From contig OX637397.1 in assembly GCA_951799425.1 (NCBI GenBank), forward strand, positions 8,175,001-8,239,000: a stretch of DNA of 64,000 nucleotides. The letters are read 5' to 3'. Source of the stretch: Ilex aquifolium. Taxonomy: Eukaryota; Streptophyta; Magnoliopsida; Aquifoliales; Aquifoliaceae. The notes below the pieces were generated by a model. That model was not told the DNA's origin. It worked only from the letters and a program-made list of their open reading frames with translations, and ran no database searches. The position numbers were made by a program, and so were the translations under genes. Shown in pieces: positions 20,596-38,467 of this stretch; the stretch's first letter is position 1, and each line of letters starts with the position of its first letter.

Positions 20596-21339
20596 TATAT
20601 ATATATATATATATATTTAAAATAAAATAAAATACTTTTTCTATTTTACTACACAAAGAAAAATCAATCATTCTAACTTTTTATTCCTCTTACTAAACAT
20701 AAAAGAGAGAAATAAAGAGTCATTCGTTAAAAGATATAAATTGTCTTCTTCCCACTTTCTATCCTTATATTTTTTCACCACCGTGACAAAATCAAATGGA
20801 TCATGAAATTTTTTTTGTGTTTCATGATTTGATTATTAAGCTTTTTCTTTAGTTTTTTGAAAAAATTTCAAAGTTTTTCTTATTGAATTAAATTTGGGTA
20901 AAAATTTAAACGCTATCGTTAAATTTGACTCAAATCGAGATTGACTATTTACAATTAATTAAATTGAGCATATCCAAACCCCGACAAAAACTTAACTCGA
21001 TTAGCACTCCTAAATCAAAAAGTGCAAGTCCATAATCCATTTTCTTTTGGGGGCATGCCAATAATAAACTTCTTCCATTTCTTCTTTTAATTTTTCACAT
21101 AATTTTTTTCTTGAGCAATAAGCCACTTAAATCACTTAATAATAAAAAATCTTAAACCCTTACAAGTTCATAAACTAAAACCCTAGAAGCACCGCAGGCC
21201 CTTCTCTTCCTCCTCTAAATAATCACACCAAGCCACTATACTCAACCACCTCCGCAGTGCCCTTCCCAGCCCACTAGCAACTCAACTCCACCACCTCTGC
21301 TACGTCTCTCTCTCACACCAATTTCGGCCGTCCGACAGT
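20596..21339 (+). promoter_or_regulatory. Spacer and probable promoter/5' leader of CPN60
   Basis: AT-rich DNA starting with (AT)n from the Helitron junction. Near 21145-21186 there are AAACCCTTA and AAAACCCTAG words, which resemble telo-boxes found upstream of many plant housekeeping genes. A CT/CA-rich leader (21190-21335) precedes the ATG. The transcription start cannot be fixed from sequence alone. Confidence 0.4.
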
Positions 21340-26329
<4,990 letters not shown>

Positions 26330-27027
26330 TGGTGCTGATCCAAACTCCTGACATACATTTTTAACCACAAGAAATAAACATTAGGGTTTTACCCATTTGA
26401 TGAGTTATTTGTGGGAGTGAAGGCATTGCAGGGAAAGATCAGAATGTTGAAGTTTTGATGTAGGAGAAAAGAAGGGATTGCCAGTCATCCCTTTTAAGTA
26501 TTGAATTTTGTCTTTCCAGCATAATTGGAGATTTACCAATACCTCTTTTTTGCATGATTGGCAATTGAATGACAGACACTTCATCTTTCTCTCTGTACCC
26601 GTTTGCAAACTATTCGATCTTTTTTCTATACGATGCTCATTTTTTTTTCCTCAAATAACAGAAAACAGTTTAAAGTCACATGCATTAAGCCAACTAAAAG
26701 ATTTGAATTTGAAATTTGAAATCTCGAGTTATTAACCATTGAAGCCTTATTTCTTCGTAGTCGTCTTTTTGCCAATCCTTTGACAGGGTGATGGTTGTAA
26801 AAAAATTTCGGACCCTTTTGGGGATGAATCGAAATTATTCTTTCTCGTTCTCATTGTTTCAAAATTGTAACATCTTTTCCAGTGTCCCATTGATCCATTT
26901 TTTAGAATATTATTGGACCCTATGCAGATAAATAAACACCGTAAAAGCCCTTTTATATGAATTGGGTTGATTGAACAATTCCTACTTTTATTAGAAATTA
27001 CCAACTTGTGTGGTTAATGCATCTAAA
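26330..27027. other. CPN60 3' flank
   Basis: Contains the 3' UTR of CPN60 (probably to about 26600) and then AT-rich spacer. No further gene is recognised. Confidence 0.5.
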
Positions 27028-27035
27028 CTCTGAGA

Positions 27036-27498
27036 TAGAGCTGTTAACCGACCTAAGCTACTCGGCTCAAGCTTGGATAGAACTTGGTTCAAGCTCAACT
27101 AGTGCTCTAAATGAATTGAGTTTGAATAATTTTTTAGACTCCTTTTAAAAAATAAGTCTAAAAGATTTGGTTCGAACTCGTAAAACTTGGTTTGCGTATA
27201 TGCAAAATAGTAAAGTTACTCGGATTTTGCTCAAGTTCAGCTCATTTTTTAAACAAACTAAACTATTTTTTAGACTTGTTTAAAAAAATAAATTGTTATT
27301 TGGACATAATTTGAAAACTTAATATAGAGACCTAATTCAAAATAACCATTATATTGGTAGTGGATTCCAATATTAATCAATAGTTGCATTGAACCCACAT
27401 CATTAAATTCTCAGATTAGGTACCTATAGCATTGCTCAAAAACGAGCTTGACAGACTCAGATTCAAACTCGTAAAACTCAACTTGATTAACAGCCCTA
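27036..27498. mobile_element. Non-autonomous hAT element 1
   Basis: 463 bp. The left end is TAGAGCTGTTAACC and the right end, reverse-complemented, is TAGGGCTGTTAATC. The flanks are CTCTGAGA (27028-27035) and CTCTAAGA (27499-27506), an 8-bp target duplication with one change, as expected for hAT. The interior has GGTTCGAACTCGTAAAACT-type repeats and no transposase. Confidence 0.8.
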
Positions 27499-27506
27499 CT
27501 CTAAGA

Positions 27507-28243
27507 TTTATATAATTTGAAACTTTCGGAAGAACACAATGAAATCTCAAGAAGCTTTTCAGGAATCGCCAGAGACCCATGTTTGGGCGTCTATTATGCT
27601 ACCAAAGAGATAGCAAGTGTAAGATCAGCTAAACCTGCCTGGGATTGAATGAATTGTCAGACTCTGTCAATGGCACATACAAGTTTTAACTGTATATACC
27701 AATTGGTTGACAATCCAGCCCAGTATGAAAGGGAGAGAGGACTTTGGGGGGATGAAATCGGGGAAATGACTGATCGGACTGGAAAGCTGCAATCTGGAAA
27801 GTGACCGAGACCCGGCAGGATGAAATCTGGGAAGTGACTGGGTACTTTTATCTAACCTGCAAAGGGTTAAGGACTGAGGCTGAAATCTGTAAAGTGACCT
27901 GTAAACATTCTTGATAAAATAGGCATACCAAATACACAAGAATTTTCTATCTTTAATGGAATCCCAAATGTGATACGTAATCAATGATATGATACTAAGA
28001 AATTTTAGTGACCCATTCATGCCTATTATACCAACTGTATCAGCAAGAGAATTTCCACCAACAGTTATTATAGAAAATATAAGTATCCAAGGCGAATTAT
28101 AAAGGTGCAATGAAGAGAAGCATCAACCGAACACATTCCAGTTATTTACATGAGGCATTCTTTGGAAAACATAGAACATGATGCCACTGTTGAGTGATTC
28201 TTAACATCCATACAGCAATGGTTCCTGAAACTGAAGCCTACCA
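27507..28243. other. Spacer and ING1 3' flank
   Basis: No gene recognised. 27740-27900 holds short repeats of GAAATCTGGRAAGTGAC. The region nearest 28243 would include the ING1 3' UTR. Confidence 0.5.
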
Positions 28244-31200
28244 TTATTTGCTCTTCCGACGGTTCTTTACTCCAACACAATCTGAACAATACCACTTTCC
28301 CTTGGGCTGTTCTTTCAGACCAACGCAGCCATAATGGAACCATTCTATCTTGCACTGTTGAAAAAGACCAGATGCTTTCCTTAGATCACAGGGTTAGTCT
28401 ACTCAACTGATTGAAAATAATGAAAGAACATAAATGCATACATCAGGATTGTCGCAGGCAACCATCTCTCCATAGCTCACTTGGTTGCAGAAACAGTAAG
28501 TTGGTTCATTTGGATCCACTGGTATGTCTAAATCCATAGCGGCTGGATTTGAAACTGCCGCTGCTGCAGCAAGGCGTGTCCTGCAGAAATATAACTTCTT
28601 TTTAACATCAATCCTATTATGGTATTTCACCAACTAAAAAAATATGGTCCTCAAGACTATTCAGATTACTCACAACATAAGAGGACTATTGTTAGTATTA
28701 ACAGCAGGCCAACGAAAATTCTTAAACATGCCCTACACTTACTCTTAAACCACTGTATTAGTAAACTTGGGATTAAGTAATAGTTCATCAATTAATTGAT
28801 TCCGATTTTTGAGTCACAATAATTCAATAGAAAACCCAAGAGTAAGTACAATGACAGCCAACAAAGGAGCTGAGGAATTTTTCGCAATAACCTTATACCG
28901 GAGTAACTCACAAATTAATTAATAATCCAACCCAAAAGAAAAGCTTTATGCTTCTTTACATTATTTGGCCAACTAAGAGAGCTTGCTATATGTTAAACTC
29001 ACACTAGAATCCAAAAGCCTTCTTCACACGAAAATACAGTCAACGAATAGTAATTCGATGAAAGTCATTTATTTTCATATACTATTTCCTATCAGGATGA
29101 ACATATACATGCAATCACTTGGAACATTAACGAATATGCAGTACTACTGAAAAAAAATTCTTCCATGTGAATTGGGGTTAGCACTTTGCTGCAGATGAAT
29201 GTGACGGAACCCCTTAAAAGTTATAAAGATCGCTTTTGATGTCTTTTTTCTGATTACCAAAAATAGAACTTCAGTTATGTCTCCCAAATATATAACTACT
29301 AATAAAAATACGAATTAGGAACCTCTAATGAAGAAAAAGAAACAAACAACTAGAAATTCAAAACTAAAAGAAAATTCTTAATGACTGCTATGATTATCAA
29401 ATTCGACTGAAACACGTTAGATTTAAAGACTGAACTTGAAGTTGACAGCTTGAAATCAAACTACTAAGGTGCCTATTATCATGTTTCACAATTACCTTGG
29501 ACCATGATCAAAACATAGATTATGCTGTAGGTCCATCGTTTTTTTTTTTTATCCTTGTCACCTTTTATTTTCAGTAAACACCACTTCCTTTGGATACCAA
29601 AACAAATGAGTTGATCCATCTTTTCCACCAAAAGGAAGAGTCAACTCCATATACATGTTGTGTGATACTATTCTCCCCCCCCCCCCTACATTGGGAGGCC
29701 CTCCTGCTATTTTTATAATGCTGAGGCATGGATGCTCTGCCTTATCTATAGAAGCAGTCAACTGAGTTCTGAACGAAACTTTACCTGTGTTCACTCACTC
29801 CCTCCTATCACTTAAAAGCAGGCCTCCCCAAGGAAGAAAGAACAACCAGGGCTATATTCACCTCTATGTTAGGTAGTGCATCCTTTAATTTTTTCGCATG
29901 TTGTTTTAAATGTTATATTCATTGATAGATCCAGGGAAAGTAAAAGACGATGAATAATTTACAAGCTCAAGCAGGATCAAGTACAAAGAGGAAAAAACTG
30001 TGGGAAGAATGGCAAAAGCTCTCCTATATCTCAAAACAAGAGAGTGAAAATGGTCCCAAAAATGCCCAAGTGTTGATGCCATTGTAAGTATTTCCTCTTT
30101 TACTAGATATAGAGGTGACCTCACAAATCTTCTGGTGCTAGTCCTTATTCAGTTAAGTCATCATCTCAGATCTCTCTAGGATAAAAATTAGGCTCGTAAA
30201 CTTAGCTTTTAAAGAACTATACCTAAATAGGAAGGAGAACTTGTAAAACAAAAGGAAAGTCAAGGTTAAAGGCCTTCATGTATATGTGCAGAAAAGTAAA
30301 TGAATCTAGCAGGGAAACTTAAAATCCAGATCTAGAAAGGTAATTACTTCTTACGGCCTCCTTTGCTACTATCACCACCCCTTCCGGTTTTCAGATTACC
30401 ATCAGCGGTTGAAGCAGGTGACCCAGTTGCAGCATCATTTTCTCTTTCTACCAGAAGTCAAATTGAAAATCAGGAGAATCCACGTAACAAAAACCGAAAT
30501 GTTTCAGCAGTCACAAACAACAAAACCTGGAAAACTGTACCCAACCATTGTAAGAAAATATAAAACGATAAAGATTTTAATAGGAAATATTACGTCGAAG
30601 CTCTTCGCCAAATTTTTTCAGATATTGGTCGAGTTGTTGAATGTTGGCATCTACCTGTTGCAAAAATGCAATAAACAGATAAATCTAAGAAATCAAACAA
30701 TTGCAAATCTTAATTCAATTCATTAAGATATTAAAGTTATTGAAACAGTTTGTCAAAGAAACTTGCATAAACATACCATGAAATTTTAATGGGTATGAAC
30801 ATCACATAAATTTGAAAATGAAAGCTGGTTACAGATGTCACACAATTACCATAACAAAGAAGAAAAGCTGTGGTTGTAAGTACCATAAATAGGGCTGAGA
30901 GTTGTAATCTTGTGGAGGGATTTCATTTCTCAGGGTTTGACAAGGTTTTCTCAAAATCTTAAATTTGTTGTTGGTAATGAGAAGAGAATTCGCTTCTGGG
31001 AGGATCTATGGGTTGGGGAGTCTTTGTTGGCCTCTTTGTATCCACGTCTTTCTGGCTTTCATGATGCTTCCATGCTTTGGTCTCATATTCACCCCTATTC
31101 TTGGGATTTTGGTTTCCTTAGAAGCCCAAATGATAGAGAGACTTTGGAGTTGATATCTTTTCTTGCTACTATAAATGATGTTTTATTCTCTCAAAAGTCA

Positions 31201-34200
31201 AGTGATAAAAGAAGTTGGTTTCCTGAGTCTTTGGATGTATTCTCCACTAAATCTTTCTATGATTCTCTAATTGTTGAGCCTCTTGTCCCCTCTTTATTCT
31301 TACTGTGATGATTTGGAACGCAAAAAGGCCTATTAAGGTGTAAGTTTTTGCATGAACTGTTGCACCTAGAAGATTAATACTAATGATTTGCTTCAAAAAA
31401 GGAGGCTTAATACTTGTCTTTCTCTTCAGTGGTGTGTGATGTGCAAAGGTGATTATGAAAGCATTGACCATTTATTTCTACATTGCCCTCTTGCTTTGTT
31501 TTGTGGTGTGCAAGGTGCTTAACTTGGTGAGTTTGAAATGGATTCCTACCACATTATCCAATTCTTTGTTTGTGGAAGACTTGAAAGGTCTTGGGTCTCT
31601 TAATAAGGGTGTCACTCTTTGGAATTGTGCGATCGTGGCAACTTTTTGGATTATATGGAAAGAGAGAAATGCAAGAATCTTTGAAGATTGGTGTGAGTAT
31701 TTAGATGGATTATGGGATCAAATTCATTTTATTTCGTCATTTTGGGCTTCAGTTTCTAAAGATTTCAAAGGAATCCCACTCTTTGCTATTTCATCGGGAT
31801 GGAGAACTTCGTGTGATCTATAGACTTCTATGTTTTTGCCTTTCATTGTATTTTTGCTCTTTTGTGGTTGGATTTCTTATCCAACCACCTTTCATTTAAT
31901 TCTGCTTTTATTTTAATACAATATGTTGTGTTTCCTATCAAAAAGGACCATAAATTTTGTTCTTTATTTGTAGAATTGTACCATATGTTGAATAGTTAAT
32001 GAACCAATTAAATGGAAAATCCCCCAGAGATACAACACAATGGAGTGATCAAATTTCCACAAGTTCAATACCTTAAGAAATAATAGATGAAAATCGAGAA
32101 TCCAAGAACATCATGTGCATCCCTCATAATTCAGGAAGATCGTCTTAGAGATAAATGACTCACAGGAAGACAATTTCCCAAAATAAACAATAAAATGTGT
32201 ACTACTGGAACTAGGAGAATAAGTTCACCCAAGGAAATACAAAGTTCTAATGTCATAGTGATAAAACAGGGAAAAATACCATATGACTAAATGTCCTTAC
32301 AACAATGCCTCTACACATATCCACGTATATTTCTTTCTTTTGTTTTTTTGGAAGGTGGTGGGGGGGGGGGGGGGGGGGGTAATAAACAGATCCACATATT
32401 TGTAAAAGGAAGCATGTGTTCCAATGGATAGCATGATTTTTTAACCGAAACCATGAGATAGGTAAATGGGATTTTATTGCAAGTTTGTGGTGGGCACGTG
32501 ATGATATGCATCAAGAACCAACTATCTTAGCAGAGATTTCTGCCACTGCAGTTAACTCAATCTTAAAAACATTCCACCCTTCCAAAAATTCCAAACCTTT
32601 AGTGTTGCATAATTGATACAGCACTAAAATAAACAACTAACAACTCAGAGAAAAAAAGGTGAAGGAAGGTAGGATGAAGAATATAATAAATACATAATCT
32701 TACTAGAAAAAGTGAATAATGTAAACAAAAGAAACGGCACAAAAGAATGAAGGTACACATTCTTTATGGATTTCTTGAGTGCGAGAGGAAGAGAGTACAA
32801 AGTCCGACAGCTCAAACATGTTCATGAAAATGTTCACTCTCCGGATAACTGGGAAATAAAAAAAAACTTAGAAGCAGCAGTCAACAGTAAAATCATATTG
32901 CTCAATACATAAGTGTCAGGAGAGAGTGAGAGAGAGGGAGGAGAGAGATTAAAACACATGTTGTTAGTACTTGACATTTGTGGAGCGACCATTCACATTA
33001 GATATAAAATTCCATGTCATTTACCAAATCATAAGCCTGAACAGCCAATGCGACCTTCTCATCAGCAATCCTGATAGCATGTTTCTGCTCATCCAGCGCC
33101 TCATCTGAGAATCTGACAAGTGAAGACCCTGGGAGAATGTTACCAGACTTGGCTCCATGCTTAATATTCTCTATTTCCAGTCCACAGCGTTGTTCATTTT
33201 GCCGTTGGATCTCTGTTCATATGCAAGGAAAAAAATGTGCTTAATATTGCCACACCAAAGCAGAAGAACTGCTAATACATGCAAGCATTTTTAGTATAAA
33301 TTAACCAAAGCACTAACAATGGACGGAAGTATCTTTTAAATTACTGTAAACAAAATCATTTGCTCATATCTCATTGCCGATAATTTTTTATCAATCGCTA
33401 TTTCACGATCAAGGGTGTAATACTCTTTGTATTACCAACCCTTATATATCGTATTAACCATTGAATTATCATAGAAAGAAAAAACATCTATTTGATAGGG
33501 CTTCTTTCTATAGCTATGAATTCCGTTGGACCCAAAACTGATACACATAGGGCTTCTTTCTATAGCTATGAATTCCGTTGGACCCAAAAATGATACATTT
33601 GAAGAATCCATTTGGTGAAGTCTTCTAAAATTAATAGATCAATTGTTTTGCTCCTATATCTTTCAAAAGGAAAAAAGATCTCTTGAGAATTGTATTCTGA
33701 ATCCAAATTCTCCCAATAACCAAAAAGTTTGGAGAGTACTTAGGTTCTTCGAACAATTAAAAAGTGTAGCATGGGTGAATCTAACTGGAATTGTTTTAAT
33801 CCCCTAGCCTTTGGACCCCCTTGACTCTCATAATCAACATCAATCTTCTATTTCCCTATATTATTCTCTACCTTACACTCCCTTGTGTTTTGTCTCTACA
33901 TGCATACACACTTGTTTGTGTGAGTACATGAAATTAAAAAGAATGCATTCTTGTGCCAAAAACTCCTTAAGGTTCATCTACAACAATATAAACCAGGGGA
34001 AAACACAAAAATTAGACAACAGAAAAACAAAGGAATAAATATCAGGCTTGCGAAGAAAGGGTCAATCTAAACAGCCATTTTCCCCAATGTCATAAGATTG
34101 AATTTTCCCCAATGACTCTAGTTCCACAACTTTTCTTCTAGAAACAATTAAAAAGCATGTGTGTATAAGAGATGTCACTCAGTTGCTAAAAGCGGCAATC

Positions 34201-35990
34201 CAGATTCTTAAATGGAAAACATGTGAATTTGTACAAAGGTAATTCAATGTCCCCACTTGCTTCCCACCAATTTTTGTCCATTTGGAGATCTTCATCTTTT
34301 GTCAAACATTATGAGTTGAACCAACTACAGGCTGCCCATCAATTTCGTCTGAATTTAACATTTCACCATTAAAAAAATAAAGAAAGAAAAAGTAACTAGA
34401 GTTTGTGTTTGCATCTACCCCTCTAAATGTTGCTCGATGCTCAGTTTAAGTAGACTACCACTTCATATGCACATTAACATGTTTTTTTTGAGATTTTAAG
34501 CCACAGTAAGTAGAGGGCCATTTTTTACCCAAAACAAAGTAGAGGCCCATTTACTGATTAGATCTAACATGTGGAAACAAACATATCCAACTCAACTTGT
34601 AGCCGTTACACCATATGTGACAGCAAAAATTTCAGCATTGCCCCTTGCAAATCAGAAAACCTGCCCATGATTGTCTGAGCAGTCTAATCCGAAGCAAAAA
34701 AACATATAAATTAACTCTAATAATCAATCCCAACATGATGAAGACATTTTGTTTAAAATGGTCAGGGTAAAGGAATTTCGGGCCCACAATTGTCTGAGCA
34801 GTCTAATCCGAAGCAAAAAAACATATAAATTGACCCTAATAATCAATCCCAACATGATGAAGACATTTTGTTTAAAATGGTCAGGGTAAAGGAATTTCGG
34901 GCCCATGATTGTCTGAGCAGTCTAATCCGAAGCAAAAAAACATATAAATTGACTCTAATAATCAATCTCAACATGATGAAGACATTTTGTTTAAAATGGT
35001 CAGGGTAAAGGAATTTTGGTAGTCAGAAGGAACATTGCAGGAGTTAGTATTAATTAAATGTGATCACCAGTTTTATTCATTTATACCGCACCTTGTAAAC
35101 TTTTATCTAAATCACGCAGCAATGCATACTTCCTTTGTAGGATATTCGGCAGTGATTCCACATCTGAGAAAAAGCAATCAAATTAGAAACAAAACATCAC
35201 TCAAATTGTGCAATTGAATAGTGTAAATAGACTCATTTCTCTGAGAAAAAAGTTTCATTAGACTTTTTCACTTCATAGCTAACACTAATTCTCACTTTGG
35301 TCCCTGATGCTTCAACTTTGTCATTTTAGCTCTTCATCATACAACATCATGTGAAGTCAGTCCACTCAATCGCAAATGTTGTATTTTTGGATGAAGGTCA
35401 CGTGTGCGTCTCATAATGGTATTGTACAACCTACAATAGAAATGACATCCAGTGCACATGGTATTTTCCATATTTTTTTTTATGGTCGTTATCGATTGGC
35501 TGAATTGTCACAATGCTCAGACTTTGAAGGGAAAAAAATAGCAAAATTGGAATACTGGGGGACCAAAGTTAGAATTGGGTTGAACTTTAGGGTTACAAAC
35601 TGCGATGAACTCCCCCAAAAATGTAGATAGTCTCATTACAGATAAAATTTGAAATTCACACCATTCAGCCAGGGCAATGCCAACAATTCAATTAGAATTA
35701 AAATTCTTCAGCTAAAACCATGCGCGTGTGTGTGTCTGTCTGTGATGGCGTAATTAAGAAACAGGTAAGTAGAAAATAACAAGAAATTTCCATAAAATTC
35801 ACACCTCAGAACTCAAACAAATCAGCAATTCAATACAATTCCAATAATTATCAAGTGCAGCTACTACGTTGGAATTAGCTAGGGTTTATTGATACTCTCA
35901 AATGTGAACAAAAGATAAATCCAAAACAAACACATAACACCCATGTGTCTAAAGATACATATATGTAAATATCTATATAGAGATAGAGGG

Positions 35991-36025
<35 letters not shown>

Positions 36026-36058
36026 CTTACTCGATTGAAATTCTTCGATGAACGACAT
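28244..36058 (-). CDS. ING1: ING1, PHD-finger chromatin protein
   Basis: Seven exons on the minus strand: 36031-36058, 35092-35163, 33025-33212, 30594-30654, 30348-30447, 28442-28580, 28244-28354, totalling 699 nt (232 aa). The N-terminal ING helix region reads [20 protein letters not shown] and [20 protein letters not shown], then [21 protein letters not shown] basic hinge ([10 protein letters not shown]) follows. The C-terminal PHD finger has C179, C181, C192, C197, H203, C206, C219 and C222 (C4HC3), with W201 and the EMVACDN loop that reads H3K4me3 in this family. The protein recruits histone acetyltransferase complexes in the nucleus. The closest match from memory is Arabidopsis ING1. Introns 2 and 3 hold a plastid relic, a 119-bp triplication and a LINE. 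Intron 1 starts in a (TC)n run on the gene strand. Confidence 0.95.
30891..31946 (+). mobile_element. 5'-truncated LINE (L1 type) in ING1 intron 3
   Basis: Flanked by a 9-bp direct repeat ACCATAAAT (30882-30890 and 31947-31955). The plus strand reads [20 protein letters not shown] and [12 protein letters not shown]. Further on, in a broken frame, come [18 protein letters not shown] and [13 protein letters not shown]. These belong to the zf-RVT and tail region at the C-terminus of plant LINE ORF2. Reverse transcriptase and endonuclease are missing, as in an insertion that failed to copy its 5' end. It lies antisense to ING1. Stops and frameshifts make it dead. Confidence 0.88.
32360..32379 (+). 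repeat. G20 homopolymer
   Basis: Twenty consecutive G (C on the ING1 strand) in ING1 intron 3. A C13-like run lies at about 29675-29686 in intron 5. Confidence 0.9.
33380..33795 (+). pseudogene. ycf2: Nuclear plastid DNA relic, ycf2 fragment
   Basis: The plus strand encodes [20 protein letters not shown] then ESIW*. After a frameshift it reads [20 protein letters not shown]. Plastid Ycf2 has the same order ([40 protein letters not shown]). A 52-bp segment starting GGGCTTCTTTCTATAGC is tandemly duplicated (about 33499 and 33551). It sits inside ING1 intron 2, with stops and frame changes, so it is an old NUPT. Confidence 0.8.
34663..35018. repeat. 119-bp tandem repeat, three copies
   Basis: Units start at about 34663, 34782 and 34901 with GCCCATGATTGTCTGAGCAG and contain CCCAACATGATGAAGACATT. 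Copies differ at a few positions only. The array lies in ING1 intron 2, about 70 bp from exon 2 (35092-35163). Confidence 0.93.
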
Positions 36059-37641
36059 TTTTCTGGGAAAATTTAGGGATTTTCCAGTAACATTTCACAG
36101 TTAGTAAATATTGGATTTAACGACCGTTCCCGCCAGAGAAGAATGAAATACTACGGACTTTGAAGCCCTAATATCCGTCTCGATTGAGAGCATGTGAAAT
36201 GACATATATAGCCTTGTAAACTTGTCCATATACTACCGACGTGGCGCCATATGATTACCTTATTTTTCTTTTCTATTTCACTTTTTTTTTGAGTGATATT
36301 CTTTGTAACTAAACATATGACATAATTTGTTGACCTAATCTATTACTATTGTTGAAACGGTCATTCCTAATCTCTCAAGAATTCCACCAATCGTCTCTAT
36401 CTCACTCTAACTCCTATTTATTTTTATTCATTTTTATAAAAAATAATTTATAGACGTATTACATGTGTCGTGAAAGGTAAAAAGACTTGACTACGATATC
36501 AAGAAAAAAAATTCAGTACTATACCTCTAAATTTTATTACTTTAATGAGTGTTTTTATAATTTTTGTGAGTTATTTTATAACAAAATATTTTATAACTTT
36601 TTTGGGTAATATACCATTTTTGTAGATATTTTTACACGTTTGTGGTGCTTGCGATCGATCCTAACATTTTTAAGATTGATCAAAAGTACTACAAAAGTGA
36701 TAAATAACGGTACGATACCGATTTTTTTTCCCGGTACCTTAAACTTGTCCAAGCTAAAGTATATAAATGAGAAATGCTATACTAAAATAGATTATGTAGG
36801 ATTAATCACTTGGGCAAACCAATGGTAGTTAAATTGAACTACCCTTGAAAGTTTACAGTCCATCAAAATCACACATAACTTGGAAAACTGCATCTAGGGG
36901 GCAAAAGAGAAGAAAAAAGGAAAAGAAAATTCTTTCTTTTCTTTGTCTACATGCATTGTACCACTAAATGCATCTCCAATAATAAAAGTTAGTTTAGCTA
37001 CTTAAAAAATAATATTTTATATTTTAACTATTTACTTTTTCGATACACATTTTAACAGATTTTTTATATTTTTAACTATTTTCTTTAAATATTATTTCTT
37101 ATTCCTTTTATATTATTTTCTTTGGGAATAGTGAAAGAGAGAAAGAGAGAAAATGGAGGAAAGGAAATGAGGAGAAAAAAAATATTATAAAGAATTTATA
37201 CATATTGCTACAATGATACTCTAAATATAAAGTTTCGCTGTTGTAAAATACTATTTTAAATGTTTTGAAGATGTTCTATTGGAGTAGAATTTTAAGGTAA
37301 AATAGCTGAAATTTGAAGGTTTTGTGTACTTTAGCTCCTCTTTTAGAGATGCTAATACTACATTCGCCACTTATCGTTTGTAACTGATTCACGTTGTTCA
37401 AAGGTGATTGCATTTATTTGAAGTATATGTTTCAACTATGCGCCTAAACGACTCGTAGTTGGGACTATACTTTGTACCCACAAAATCTTATTTAAATTGT
37501 TTTCATATTTATGATTTTGTTGTACTCACTTCTCTCCAACAACTTCACCACCTTGAGTCTCTCAACATCTCCATCTTCTCCTGGTATTCTCTACTCTATA
37601 AAGAGCATGCCTAGAGTCCATTTGCATACTCATCCAAGAAG

Positions 37642-37683
<42 letters not shown>

Positions 37684-37702
37684 TACGCACACACATTTTG
37701 AA
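36059..37702. other. Intergenic region between ING1 and the dirigent gene
   Basis: Divergent promoters: ING1 reads leftward from 36058 and the dirigent gene reads rightward from 37703. The middle (36230-37400) is AT-rich with no recognised gene. The dirigent leader holds a (TC)n run (about 37644-37680) followed by CACACACACA. Confidence 0.6.
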
Positions 37703-38467
37703 ATGTTCAAGAAAACATCATCATCATCATCCATGTTTCTTGCAATGCTAATTGCAGTTGTGCAAGCAGCAACAATTGCCACAGCAGTTGATCCTGCAAC
37801 AGCAGGCACAGAACCGGTTCTCGAGTTATACATGCATGACATTCTTGGTGGCAGCAATCCCACAGCGAGGCCGATCACCGGCCTGCTCGGAAACATCTAC
37901 AGTGGTCAAGTGCCCTTCGCTAGGCCGGTCGGGTTCCTCCCCCCGAAAGGTGGAGTAGTCATCCCAAATGCCAACGGTGCCCTCCCAACTGTTAATCTTA
38001 ACGGAATTCCTCTGGGCACTGGCTTAGCCGGTACAACGTTTGCAGGACTCCCCAGTGGTGCAAACAACAATGGGAATACAATAACCACCCAACTAGGACC
38101 AGATGGATTGGGACTCGGGTTCGGAACTATCACCGTCATCGACGACATCCTAACCTCGGCCCCGGAGTTGGGGTCACAGCCACTGGGGAAAGCCCAAGGG
38201 GTGTATGTTGCAAGCTCTGCAGATGGGAGTACACAGATGATGACCTTCACAGCTATGATGGAAGGAGGGGAATACGGAGATAGCCTCAACTTCTTCGGAG
38301 TGTACAAGATTGGGAGCACAATGTCTCGTCTGTCAGTGACTGGAGGGACCGGGAAGTTTAAGAATGCCTGTGGATTTGCGGAGATGCGGTCCCTTATACC
38401 GGCAGGCCAGCATGTCACAGATGGTGCAGAGACATTGCTGAGGATAACAGTCCATCTTAGCTACTGA
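37703..38467 (+). CDS. Dirigent protein, ESB1/DIR25-like subfamily
   Basis: 254 aa without introns. I chose the ATG at 37703 (MFKKTSSSSSMFLAMLIAVV) because it begins a signal peptide. The open frame extends upstream through (TC)n(CA)n, which translates to Leu-Ser and His-Thr repeats and is leader. After the signal (cleavage near residue 30) comes EPVLELYMHDILGGSNPTAR, the start of the dirigent domain. A Gly/Pro/Asn-rich insert (KGGVVIPNANGALPTVNLNG) follows, then LGFGTITVIDDILTSAPELG, AQGVYVASSADGSTQMM and GTGKFKNACGFAEMR. Dirigent proteins steer coupling of monolignol radicals in the cell wall. The long insert is typical of the group containing ESB1 (DIR10), which acts in Casparian-strip lignin, and DIR16/18/25. 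Which member this is cannot be told by eye. Confidence 0.93.
   Translation: MFKKTSSSSSMFLAMLIAVVQAATIATAVDPATAGTEPVLELYMHDILGGSNPTARPITGLLGNIYSGQVPFARPVGFLPPKGGVVIPNANGALPTVNLNGIPLGTGLAGTTFAGLPSGANNNGNTITTQLGPDGLGLGFGTITVIDDILTSAPELGSQPLGKAQGVYVASSADGSTQMMTFTAMMEGGEYGDSLNFFGVYKIGSTMSRLSVTGGTGKFKNACGFAEMRSLIPAGQHVTDGAETLLRITVHLSY

Noticed and set aside
37906-38418. 170-codon frame opposite the dirigent gene
   Set aside because: It is a shadow of the GC-rich dirigent coding sequence; only the plus frame has the dirigent motifs.
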